The notes under the pieces were generated by a model. That model was not told the origin of the DNA and did not search any database. It saw only the letters and a list, made by a program, of their open reading frames with translations. DNA of 21,454 nt from Candidatus Parcubacteria bacterium (GTDB lineage Bacteria; Patescibacteriota; Patescibacteriia; UBA1558; GWA2-36-10). Made by a program: the position numbers and the translations under genes. Positions within the stretch are counted from its first letter, which is position 1; each line of letters opens with the position of its first letter. The stretch lies in contig QZJA01000010.1 in assembly GCA_003599205.1 (NCBI GenBank), positions 1 to 21,454 on the forward strand, written 5' to 3'. Positions 8,376 to 14,239 of this stretch are shown here, one piece after another.

Positions 8376-8702
8376 GTGCCCAACCTAATGTTCTTCGGGC
8401 TCAACCGGAGGGAGCTGAACGTCCGCGTTCTCAAGCTGACCATCGAGGCCATCGATCAGCTCGGTCTGAGAGCAGACACGGTCATGACCATCGTCGATGG
8501 CGAGTGCGTCACCTGCGACCCGGACCTGACGCTCAGTCCTTTCGTCCGCGTCTGCGGCACCGACCCGCTCGAGATCGAGCGCATCGTCGAGGCTCTGCGG
8601 GCCAAGAACCTCGGCCTCGACTGCGAGACCCTGCTCCTGACGGATTTCCACCTGGCCAACCAGATGACCACCTCCGACGACACCGACGACGAGCCGGCCT
8701 AG
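8376..8702 (+). CDS. Possible tautomerase-fold small protein (GC-rich cassette 2)
   Basis: 108 aa, no certain family. The start choice matters. GGAGG at 8364-8368 is 1 nt from the ATG at 8370 but 7 nt from the GTG at 8376, so the GTG is preferred. This gives MPNLMFFGL, with proline as the first residue after Met. The order then reads as strand, helix (ELNVRVLKLTIEAIDQLGL), strand (TVMTIV), strand (PFVRVCG), helix (DPLEIERIVEALRAKNLGL), strand (ETLLLTDF), with an acidic tail. Two beta-alpha-beta units plus Pro1 is the plan of the tautomerase / CHMI superfamily, where Pro1 is the catalytic base. That match is structural guesswork, not sequence identity. GC-rich codons contrast with rlmN and rpmG on either side. 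It has its own promoter and terminator. Confidence 0.72.
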   Translation: MPNLMFFGLNRRELNVRVLKLTIEAIDQLGLRADTVMTIVDGECVTCDPDLTLSPFVRVCGTDPLEIERIVEALRAKNLGLDCETLLLTDFHLANQMTTSDDTDDEPA

Positions 8703-8715
8703 AGCCGACTTCTCC

Positions 8716-8746
8716 GCCCTGAACTAGTTTCGGGGTTATTTTTTTA
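8716..8746 (+). terminator. Terminator of GC-rich cassette 2
   Basis: CCCTGAA (8717-8723) pairs with TTCGGGG (8729-8735), one G-T wobble, 5-nt loop, followed by TTATTTTTTT. It starts 14 nt after the stop codon. Confidence 0.75.
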
Positions 8747-8778
8747 CCACCCCTTATAAACTTAATAATGCTTGTATC

Positions 8779-8807
8779 TTGACTTTTATGACATTTTTGC
8801 CTATAAT
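8779..8807 (+). promoter_or_regulatory. Promoter of the tRNA-Thr / rpmG / tRNA-Trp unit
   Basis: TTGACT (8779-8784), a 17-nt spacer, TATAAT (8802-8807); start predicted near 8814. A second TATAAT at 8825-8830 has no -35 partner. The first sequence downstream is the broken tRNA copy at 8838, then the intact tRNA-Thr. Confidence 0.75.
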
Positions 8808-8837
8808 TTACCCCGTATTCTTTTTATAATACATCTT

Positions 8838-8915
8838 GCCGAGATAGCTCAGTTGGTAGAGCAGCAGTTTTGCCACCGCCCTTGGCGGGGTGCCGCCACA
8901 GGCGGCATAAACTGC
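8838..8915 (+). pseudogene. Broken tRNA-Thr copy interrupted in the anticodon loop
   Basis: Bases 8838-8872 are identical to the first 35 bases of the intact tRNA-Thr at 8942. A 35-nt GC-rich block follows (8873-8907), and then TAAACTGC (8908-8915), which is exactly the continuation of the anticodon loop and the 3' side of the anticodon stem. The block therefore sits between anticodon positions 35 and 36. After 8915 the sequence becomes AT-rich and the variable loop, T arm, acceptor 3' strand and CCA are missing. It cannot fold as a complete tRNA. It lies directly behind the tRNA promoter, so it should be transcribed. Confidence 0.8.
8873..8907. repeat. Double GC-rich hairpin inserted in tRNA copy
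   Basis: Two adjacent perfect hairpins with 3-nt loops: CCGCC-CTT-GGCGG and TGCCGCC-ACA-GGCGGCA. They resemble a REP/BIME-type pair. The composition is far more GC-rich than the flanks. No second copy occurs in this window. Confidence 0.75.
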
Positions 8916-8941
8916 AAATAAAACATTAACATTTTAAATAT

Positions 8942-9017
8942 GCCGAGATAGCTCAGTTGGTAGAGCAGCAGTTTTGTAAACTGCGGGTCGCGGGTTCAAA
9001 TCCTGTTCTCGGCTCCA
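8942..9017 (+). tRNA. trnT: tRNA-Thr (TGT)
   Basis: A full cloverleaf of 76 nt. Acceptor GCCGAGA pairs with TCTCGGC, the discriminator is T, and CCA is encoded (9015-9017). The D arm is GCTCAGTTGGTAGAGC. Anticodon stem GCAGT/ACTGC holds loop TTTGTAA, anticodon TGT, reading ACA (Thr). The T arm carries GGTTCAAATCC. Its 5' half is duplicated at 8838. Confidence 0.96.
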
Positions 9018-9047
9018 CTTAAATTTATAAAATAATTAAATACCTTT

Positions 9048-9203
9048 ATGTCACAGGATAATCTAGCCAAACTTGAATGCGTAGATTGTAAAACTATCAA
9101 CTACCACAGTCAGCGCAACAAAAAAACAGTCAAAGAAAGACTGGAATTAAAAAAATATTGCAAAAAGTGCAGAAAGCACACTGCTCACAAAGAAACCAAA
9201 TAA
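9048..9203 (+). CDS. rpmG: 50S ribosomal protein L33
   Basis: 51 aa. It begins MSQDNLAKLECVDC. Two CxxC pairs (C11/C14 and C38/C41) form the zinc ribbon of the zinc-binding L33 type. The core INYHSQRNKK and the basic C-terminus ending HTAHKETK fit the family, and the length is normal. It sits between tRNA-Thr and tRNA-Trp, an order seen in many bacteria, where secE and nusG usually follow; here they do not. No SD precedes the ATG, and it is probably co-transcribed with the tRNAs. Confidence 0.93.
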   Translation: MSQDNLAKLECVDCKTINYHSQRNKKTVKERLELKKYCKKCRKHTAHKETK

Positions 9204-9219
9204 AAACTGGTTTCTTCAA

Positions 9220-9293
9220 GGGGGAGTAGTATAGTGGTAGTACAGGGGTCTCCAAAACCTCTAGCGAGGGTTCGATTCCTTCCTCCCCTGCCA
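9220..9293 (+). tRNA. trnW: tRNA-Trp (CCA)
   Basis: 74 nt. Acceptor GGGGGAG pairs with CTCCCCT (G1-U72 wobble), discriminator G, encoded CCA (9291-9293). Anticodon stem GGGGT/ACCTC with loop CTCCAAA gives anticodon CCA (Trp). T arm GAGGG-TTCGATT-CCTTC contains one G-U pair. It starts 17 nt after the rpmG stop. Confidence 0.95.
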
Positions 9294-9414
9294 TTCGACT
9301 CCGTCCCGTTCGCGGGACTTCGCTCATGGCCTTCGGCCACCTATAATTATTAACATTACGGGTGTCGAATGTCTTGAGTGAAACTGAGATTTATCTCAGT
9401 GAAATCGAAAGACA
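9292..9414. repeat. Compound inverted repeat abutting the tRNA-Trp 3' end
   Basis: CATTCGAC (9292-9299, starting inside the tRNA CCA) is the exact inverse of GTCGAATG (9364-9371). The interior has small hairpins TCCCG-TTCG-CGGGA and TGGCC-TTC-GGCCA. A second nested pair follows: TGTCTT (9370-9375) with AAGACA (9409-9414), enclosing ACTGAGAT-TT-ATCTCAGT (9383-9400). No protein is encoded. It may also end tRNA transcription, but there is no T tract. It shares the TTCGAC core with the repeats at 2663 and 13799. Confidence 0.7.
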
Positions 9415-9448
9415 AAAGAGCAAGATATTATTTATCTTGTTTTTTTGT

Positions 9449-9454
9449 TATAAT
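9449..9454 (+). promoter_or_regulatory. -10 box of M23 lipoprotein gene, predicted leaderless start
   Basis: A perfect TATAAT is followed by AAAAAT and then the ATG at 9461, a 6-nt gap identical to those at rlmN and hrcA. The -35 region is AT-rich without a clear hexamer. No SD is present. Confidence 0.55.
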
Positions 9455-9460
9455 AAAAAT

Positions 9461-10174
9461 ATGAAAAATACAATTTTATTGCTAATGGTATTAATATTGT
9501 TTAGTGCTTGTTTGCCTAACAACAATATAACTAACACCAATAGCGAAGAAAAAAAATCTCAAAATGAAACCAATGAGCCTATTGTATGTGCTCAAGACGT
9601 TAAACATTGTCCCCAAGGATTCTATGTCAGTCGAACTCTTCCTAACTGTGACTTTCCTGCTTGTCCTGGAGAAATAGAAAACAAAATCTATGAACCAATC
9701 GCCCAGTTCAAAGAACGTATCACCAAAAAACCATTTGGCATTTATATCACGCCCGAAACCTCTCCAGTTCAACCGGAAAAATTCACTGGCTACCATACTG
9801 GCGTTGATGTAGAATATGATGATCTACCACAAGAAAAAATAAATATCTATGCTATTGCTGATGGAGAAATTGTACGTTCTGGTTGGGTCAGCGGCTATGG
9901 TGGTATGCTTGCTATACGTCACAAAATAAATGACAAAAACTATATAGTAATATATGGTCACCTATCACCCGATGATCTACCAAAAGTAGGCACCAAAGTT
10001 GAAGCCAAACAAATCATCGGCTATTTGGGACAAGGCTATAACCATGATACTGACAATGAACGCAAACATTTACACCTAGCTATTTATACTGGCACTGATG
10101 TCAATGTCAGAGGCTATGTAGCCAATCAGACCGAACTAGCCAAATGGCTAGACCCAGTTGAATTTTTCAACTAA
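9461..10174 (+). CDS. M23-family peptidase lipoprotein
   Basis: 237 aa, a putative cell-wall (peptidoglycan) endopeptidase tethered to the membrane outer face. A hydrophobic leader ends in a lipobox-like FSAC, with lipidation at Cys17. A low-complexity Asn/Glu/Lys linker leads to a four-cysteine module (C43, C50, C63, C68; 'CPQGFYVSRTLPNC'), a small motif I recall from secreted CPR proteins. The M23 domain runs from about residue 90 to 237. Zinc ligands are H112 and D116 (HTGVD) and H205 in HLH (203-205), with H167 in YGHLS, so all catalytic residues are present. An in-frame extension back to 9362 is rejected, because it would read through the repeat and past the TATAAT. It might remodel the wall during division, pilus assembly or host contact. 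Confidence 0.88.
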   Translation: MKNTILLLMVLILFSACLPNNNITNTNSEEKKSQNETNEPIVCAQDVKHCPQGFYVSRTLPNCDFPACPGEIENKIYEPIAQFKERITKKPFGIYITPETSPVQPEKFTGYHTGVDVEYDDLPQEKINIYAIADGEIVRSGWVSGYGGMLAIRHKINDKNYIVIYGHLSPDDLPKVGTKVEAKQIIGYLGQGYNHDTDNERKHLHLAIYTGTDVNVRGYVANQTELAKWLDPVEFFN

Positions 10175-10187
10175 GATCAGCGCTATA

Positions 10188-10217
10188 TTGACAAAAATGG
10201 GCAAATAATATTATCAT
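10188..10217 (+). promoter_or_regulatory. Promoter of GC-rich cassette 3
   Basis: TTGACA (10188-10193), and TATCAT (10212-10217) after 18 nt; TATTAT at 10209-10214 is an alternative after 15 nt. It begins 14 nt after the M23 stop codon. The -35 context TATTGACAAAA is identical to that of cassette 2. The predicted start near 10224 gives a leader of about 55 nt. Confidence 0.65.
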
Positions 10218-10223
10218 GGATAT

Positions 10224-10278
10224 TACCGGGTCAAAAGGATAAGATCCGGTCAACCCGTTCCTTAAGGAGCAACCTTCC
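10224..10278 (+). promoter_or_regulatory. Structured leader with SD of cassette 3
   Basis: ACCGG can pair with a later CCGGT, while the overlapping CGGGT can instead pair with ACCCG, giving two mutually exclusive 5-bp stems. AAGG of the SD (AAGGAG, 10264-10269) can pair with CCTT just before the ATG, and lies inside the palindrome CCTTAAGG. This could let the SD be hidden or exposed. The stems are short and no known riboswitch is recognised. Confidence 0.3.
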
Positions 10279-10584
10279 ATGATGCACGTGCCACCCAAAC
10301 CCGCACCCGATCAAATCCATTCCATCAACGTCGGTGACGAGATCGTCGTCGATGGCAACCTGCTCAATCACTGGCGTCCGGCCAGGAAAATCCCCGCCGA
10401 TGGCGGTGTGGCCGGTGTGGTGATCTTCAAGTACCAGAAACGCGGCCGTGCCGCCCTGCCGACCGATGGCCGGCGCATCTACGATGGCTTCGTCCTCTTC
10501 CTCCCGGATGGCCTCAAGATCGGCCAGAAGCTGCGCATCGAATGGCGCGACCCCGGTTGCGCTCTGGCGCTGCCCATCAACTAG
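10279..10584 (+). CDS. Small hypothetical protein (GC-rich cassette 3)
   Basis: 101 aa, family not recognised. It has AAGGAG 9 nt upstream of the ATG; a second in-frame ATG at 10282 is possible. There is no signal peptide or membrane helix, so it is presumably cytoplasmic. After a Pro-rich start come short strand-like segments separated by Gly/Asp/Pro turns ('GDEIVVDGNLL', 'VAGVVIFKYQKRG', 'YDGFVLFLP', 'QKLRIEWRD'), suggesting a small all-beta barrel of OB or SH3 type. It is net basic, so nucleic-acid binding is possible but unproven. Codons are GC-rich, unlike the M23 gene before it and dnaJ after it. It has its own promoter and terminator. Confidence 0.7.
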   Translation: MMHVPPKPAPDQIHSINVGDEIVVDGNLLNHWRPARKIPADGGVAGVVIFKYQKRGRAALPTDGRRIYDGFVLFLPDGLKIGQKLRIEWRDPGCALALPIN

Positions 10585-10594
10585 GTGCTCACCC

Positions 10595-10629
10595 GCTTTG
10601 ACAACTGTCGAAGCTTTTTTTATTTTTTA
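10595..10629 (+). terminator. Terminator of GC-rich cassette 3
   Basis: GCTTTGAC (10595-10602) pairs with GTCGAAGC (10607-10614), with one T-G wobble and a 4-nt loop, followed by TTTTTTTATTTTTT. It is a textbook intrinsic terminator 10 nt after the stop. Confidence 0.88.
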
Positions 10630-10659
10630 AAAAACAAAACCCCCTACTCAGGGGGGGTA
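10620..10659 (-). terminator. Terminator of the heat-shock operon, after dnaJ
   Basis: On the minus strand ACCCCC(CC) and GGGGGT form a stem around TGAGTA, followed by TTTTGTTTTTT. It faces the cassette 3 terminator, so the two convergent units end back to back. Confidence 0.8.
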
Positions 10660-10692
10660 AAATTAAATTAAAATATATAAATAAATATTTAT

Positions 10693-11805
10693 TTAAAACC
10701 AAGATTTTTTATTAGTCAATTCCTTATCGAGCTCTTTCAAGAGCTCTTTTTGTTTTTTGCTCAATTTTGTCGGCACATTGACACTAACTATGACTATCTG
10801 ATCACCACGCCCACGGGAACGCAAATGAGTCACTCCCTGACCGCGCAAAATAAATTTCTTACCACTAGGTGTGCCAGCGGGAATTTTCAGTTTGACCTTA
10901 CTGTCTATGGTTCTTACTTCTGTTTCTCCGCCCAAAGCCGCCATGGTAAAAGGTATTTCATATTCAGAAAATAAATCATCACCTTCACGCACCAAATTTT
11001 GCTCTTCTTTGATGTGAATTACTATATATAAATCACCAGCTGAAGCGCTATTTCTGCCAGCGTTGCCTTGGCCTGCCAAACGAATCGATTGACCATCGGC
11101 TATACCAGCCGGAATCTCAAATTTGATATCAACATTGTCAGTAATAATACCCTGTCCAGCGCAATTGCCACATTTATTTTTTATTTGTTTACCTTGGCCA
11201 CCGCAATCAGGACAAATAGTTTGAGTACGAAAAGCACCCATCACTGTAGTTGCTATCTTACCGGTACCACTACAAGTATCACAAGTATCATAGGATGTAC
11301 CTTTTTCTGCTCCTGTGCCTTTGCAAATTTGACATTTTATCTGCTTGCGTAAAGACAAACTTTGACTAATACCAAAAACCGCTTCTTTAAGACTGATTTC
11401 TAAATCTACTTCAATATTGCTACCTCGAGAGTTACGAGAACGACCACTCGAGGCACCACCAGTAAAAAAACTACTAAATATGTCTCCTAAATCAAAGTCC
11501 ACACCACCTTGGCCACCAAATCCCTGAAAACCAGAAAAATCAAAACCCTGACCAAAGGGATTTTGTCCGCCGGCAAAGCCTTGAGCACCATCAGAAGTAG
11601 TACCGAATTGATCATACTGCTGACGACGTTCCTTATTGCCCAAAATCTGATAGGCTTCATTTATTTCTTTAAACTTTCGAGAATTTTCTTCACCACTATT
11701 TTTATCTGGATGATATTGGTGAGCCAATTTACGAAAAGCTTTTTTTATTTCTTCTTGGCTAGCGCCTTTAGCAACACCAAGTATTTTATAATAATCTTTG
11801 GGCAT
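10693..11805 (-). CDS. dnaJ: Chaperone DnaJ (Hsp40)
   Basis: 370 aa co-chaperone that delivers clients to DnaK and stimulates its ATPase. The J domain lies at residues 1-70 with HPD at 32-34. A Gly/Phe-rich linker follows (about 75-120, 'GFDFSGFQGFGGQGG'). The zinc-binding domain has all four repeats: CQICKGTG, CDTCSGTG, CPDCGGQG and CGNCAGQG. The C-terminal substrate-binding beta domains and a Lys-rich tail complete it. Length is normal. It is the last gene of the operon, 54 nt after dnaK with a strong hairpin between. No SD precedes the ATG. Confidence 0.97.
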   Translation of the reverse strand: MPKDYYKILGVAKGASQEEIKKAFRKLAHQYHPDKNSGEENSRKFKEINEAYQILGNKERRQQYDQFGTTSDGAQGFAGGQNPFGQGFDFSGFQGFGGQGGVDFDLGDIFSSFFTGGASSGRSRNSRGSNIEVDLEISLKEAVFGISQSLSLRKQIKCQICKGTGAEKGTSYDTCDTCSGTGKIATTVMGAFRTQTICPDCGGQGKQIKNKCGNCAGQGIITDNVDIKFEIPAGIADGQSIRLAGQGNAGRNSASAGDLYIVIHIKEEQNLVREGDDLFSEYEIPFTMAALGGETEVRTIDSKVKLKIPAGTPSGKKFILRGQGVTHLRSRGRGDQIVIVSVNVPTKLSKKQKELLKELDKELTNKKSWF

Positions 11806-11819
11806 TTATTTTGTTTACT

Positions 11820-11851
11820 GCGCTCCCCTTCGCCAAGGCTACGGGGAGCGC
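11820..11851. repeat. GC-rich hairpin between dnaK and dnaJ
   Basis: GCGCTCCCC (11820-11828) and GGGGAGCGC (11843-11851) form a perfect 9-bp stem with a 14-nt loop holding a small GCC/GGC pair. There is no T tract on either strand. In the operon transcript it could protect the dnaK message 3' end or damp dnaJ expression. It may be another member of the small GC-rich palindromes scattered here. Confidence 0.65.
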
Positions 11852-11859
11852 TTTAAATT

Positions 11860-13770
11860 TTATTTACTGTCTTGCTTTACTTCTTCAAAGTCACCTTCTA
11901 CTGGGTCTTTATCGTTTTTTTTAGCTTCATCTGGTCCAGTTGAACCAGGAGTTGATTGACCCTGAGCTGCTTGCTGTTGATACATAGAGGCACCAATTTC
12001 CTGAACCGCATCTTCCATTTCCTTGATGGCTGTTTTGATCGGTTCAATATCCTGACTGTCTTTGACTTTTTTCAAAGCTTCCATCTTATCTTCCATTTTC
12101 TTCTTATCTTCATCCTTGATTTTATCTTTATTCTCTTTAATAAATTTCTCAGTCTGGAAAATTATATTGTCAGCATTGTTTCTGGTCTCCACTTCTTCTT
12201 TCTTTTTCTTATCTTCTTCCGCGTGAGCTTCGGCATCTTTTTGCATTTTATTTATTTCTTCCTCACTTAAGCCTGAAGATGATTTGATGGTAATTGATTG
12301 CTCTTTGCTAGTAGCCTTATCTACAGCTTTTACATTCAAGATACCATTGGCATCAATATCAAAACTGACTTCAACTTGTGGTACACCACGAGGAGCTGGC
12401 GGTATACCTGACAAAGTAAATCTACCCAAAGTCTTGTTGTCAGCCGCCATTTCGCGCTCACCTTGAAGCACATGTATCTCAACTGAATTCTGATTGTCAG
12501 AAGCTGTTGAAAAAACCTGAGACTTGGAAGTAGGGATAGTGGTGTTGCGAGGAATAAGCGGTGTCCGAACACCACCTAGGGTTTCTAGACCCAAAGTAAG
12601 AGGTGTTACGTCTAAGAGCAAAACATCCTTAACATCTCCCTGGAGCACGCCGGCTTGAACAGCAGCACCTAGAGCCACTACTTCGTCAGGATTGACTGAT
12701 ATGTTTGGCTTTTTGCCAAAAAACTCTTCTACCTTCTTTTGTACTAGTGGCATACGAGTCATACCACCAACCATAATTACTTCTTCAATGTCTTTCTTTT
12801 CTACTCCGGCATCTTTGAGAGCTTTTTTACATGGCTCCAAAGTTCTCTCCACTAGGTCACCAACTAACTCTTCCAATTTAGCGCGAGTGATTTTCATGAC
12901 TAAATGCTTTGGTCCAGACTCATCGGTAGTGATGAAAGGTTGATTGATTTCTGTCTCCATAGAAGAAGAAAGCTCCATCTTGGCTTTTTCAGCAGACTCT
13001 TTGAGACGCTGTAAGGCCAAAGGATCTTTGGACAAATCAATACCTTCTTGTCTTTTGTATTCAGCCAAAATCCAATTGATGATTATCTGATCAAAGTCAT
13101 CGCCACCCAAATGAGTGTCACCATTGGTGGATTTGACCTCAACTGTGTCGGCTGAAACATCCAAAATAGAAATATCAAAAGTTCCACCGCCCAAGTCATA
13201 GACCGCTATCTGTTGATCTTTTTTCTTATCAAAACCATAGGCCAAGGCAGCGGCTGTTGGCTCATTGATAATACGCTTGACCTCAAGACCGGCAATCTTA
13301 CCGGCGTCCTTGGTAGCTTGACGTTGGGAATCATCAAAATAAGCTGGCACAGTAATAACCACCTCTTTGACTTCCTCTCCCAATCTTTCTTCGGCATCGG
13401 CTTTTATCTTTTGTAAAATCATAGCGGATACTTCTTGTGGACTGTATTCTTTGTCGCTCATTTTGACTTTGACACCTTCTCCAGCCTGAACTATTTTGTA
13501 AGACATTGTTTCTATGTCTTTTTTTACTTCAGCATCAGAAAATTTGCGTCCAATCAAACGTTTGACGGAAAAAATAGTATTTCCCGGATTGGTGACTGCC
13601 TGGCGCTTGGCCGGCATGCCGACCAATCTTTCTCCATTTTTGGAGATGGCTACCATAGAAGGAGTGGTACGATTTCCTTCTTTATTCTCCAAAATTTTTG
13701 GCTTGCCACCCTCGACTACAGCAAAAGCTGAGTTGGTAGTACCTAAATCAATTCCAATAATTTTTGACAT
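11860..13770 (-). CDS. dnaK: Chaperone DnaK (Hsp70)
   Basis: 636 aa ATP-driven protein-folding chaperone. The nucleotide-binding domain covers about 1-370 with IGIDLGTTNSAFAV, VITVPAYFDDSQRQATKDAG and YDLGGGTFDISI. The linker VKDVLLLDVTPL leads to the substrate-binding domain. A Lys/Glu-rich helical lid (about 500-600) and a Gln/Gly-rich tail ending in EGDFEEVKQ follow. It carries the roughly 20-residue insert near residue 80-100 that E. coli DnaK has and Bacillus DnaK lacks. Length and motifs are normal. It lies downstream of the zinc-ribbon gene across a 133-nt gap filled by a repeat, and has no SD. Confidence 0.98.
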   Translation of the reverse strand: MSKIIGIDLGTTNSAFAVVEGGKPKILENKEGNRTTPSMVAISKNGERLVGMPAKRQAVTNPGNTIFSVKRLIGRKFSDAEVKKDIETMSYKIVQAGEGVKVKMSDKEYSPQEVSAMILQKIKADAEERLGEEVKEVVITVPAYFDDSQRQATKDAGKIAGLEVKRIINEPTAAALAYGFDKKKDQQIAVYDLGGGTFDISILDVSADTVEVKSTNGDTHLGGDDFDQIIINWILAEYKRQEGIDLSKDPLALQRLKESAEKAKMELSSSMETEINQPFITTDESGPKHLVMKITRAKLEELVGDLVERTLEPCKKALKDAGVEKKDIEEVIMVGGMTRMPLVQKKVEEFFGKKPNISVNPDEVVALGAAVQAGVLQGDVKDVLLLDVTPLTLGLETLGGVRTPLIPRNTTIPTSKSQVFSTASDNQNSVEIHVLQGEREMAADNKTLGRFTLSGIPPAPRGVPQVEVSFDIDANGILNVKAVDKATSKEQSITIKSSSGLSEEEINKMQKDAEAHAEEDKKKKEEVETRNNADNIIFQTEKFIKENKDKIKDEDKKKMEDKMEALKKVKDSQDIEPIKTAIKEMEDAVQEIGASMYQQQAAQGQSTPGSTGPDEAKKNDKDPVEGDFEEVKQDSK

Positions 13771-13798
13771 AATTTTATACTTTATTAATTTATTATTT

Positions 13799-13892
13799 TG
13801 TCATTTCGACCGAACAAAGTGAGTGGAGAAATCAAGATCTCTCGACTACTCGCCTCGCTATCGCTACAGCGAAGCGGGCGCTCGAGATGACA
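13799..13892. repeat. MITE/REP-like inverted repeat, copy 2
   Basis: This 94-nt unit has the same ends as the copy at 2663-2744: TGTCATTTCGACCGAAC at the left and GCTCGAGATGACA at the right, with the shared central AGTGAGTGGAGAAATC and AGATCTCTCGACT. It is longer because of an extra block (about 13849-13880) holding a CGCT-ACA-GCG hairpin and GAAGCGGGCG. It lies inside the heat-shock operon, between the zinc-ribbon gene and dnaK, so it is probably transcribed. Confidence 0.8.
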
Positions 13893-13903
13893 GTATTATA
13901 ATT

Positions 13904-14239
13904 TTATATTAATTTCTTTAAGCTATTAATTAATTCTTTTTTACCTATCATATATTGCATGTCCAATACGTCATCATCGCTGATACTTTCATTGGTGGCA
14001 AAATCCATAACCTCCTGCGGTTTGAGGTCGGTCAAGATGGCATTACCAATCACACCCTGGGGCATAGAGGCAAATTTGGCCAGCAGATTAGCACCACAAC
14101 GATCACAGGTAGCATAAGTGAGCACTCCAAATTCTGACTCATCCAAAACCTGAATCATTGACTGTTGATAGTCAGTGTTGCAGACTGGACATTTTTTTAT
14201 CAATCGCAGATTAAGCGGTGAATTATAATTATCTAACAT
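13904..14239 (-). CDS. Zinc-ribbon protein of unknown function in the heat-shock operon
   Basis: 111 aa, family not recognised. Two CxxC pairs (CPVC near residues 18-21 and CDRC near 45-48, about 23 residues apart) form a probable zinc ribbon. The C-terminal half is acidic and probably helical ('KPQEVMDFATNESISDDDV'). It has no signal peptide or membrane helix. Its ATG is the very next base after the hsp20 stop codon, so translation is probably coupled, and it sits inside the operon with grpE, hsp20 and dnaK. It could be a redox- or zinc-dependent chaperone helper or a regulator, but only the location supports that. Confidence 0.85.
   Translation of the reverse strand: MLDNYNSPLNLRLIKKCPVCNTDYQQSMIQVLDESEFGVLTYATCDRCGANLLAKFASMPQGVIGNAILTDLKPQEVMDFATNESISDDDVLDMQYMIGKKELINSLKKLI

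Noticed and set aside
8838..8915. Intron-containing tRNA (group I or bulge-helix-bulge type)
   Set aside because: The insert is only 35 nt of two simple hairpins with no intron core, and the 3' half of the tRNA is missing, so splicing could not give a tRNA.
9130..9327. Minus-strand ORF of 65 aa beginning near the tRNA-Trp, containing MAGEEGIEPS
   Set aside because: It is the antisense reading of tRNA-Trp, a well-known false ORF in annotations; rpmG and trnW on the plus strand explain the region.
9362..9460. 33-residue extension of the M23 lipoprotein
   Set aside because: It lies in the inverted repeat and before the TATAAT; the ATG at 9461 opens a proper lipoprotein signal.
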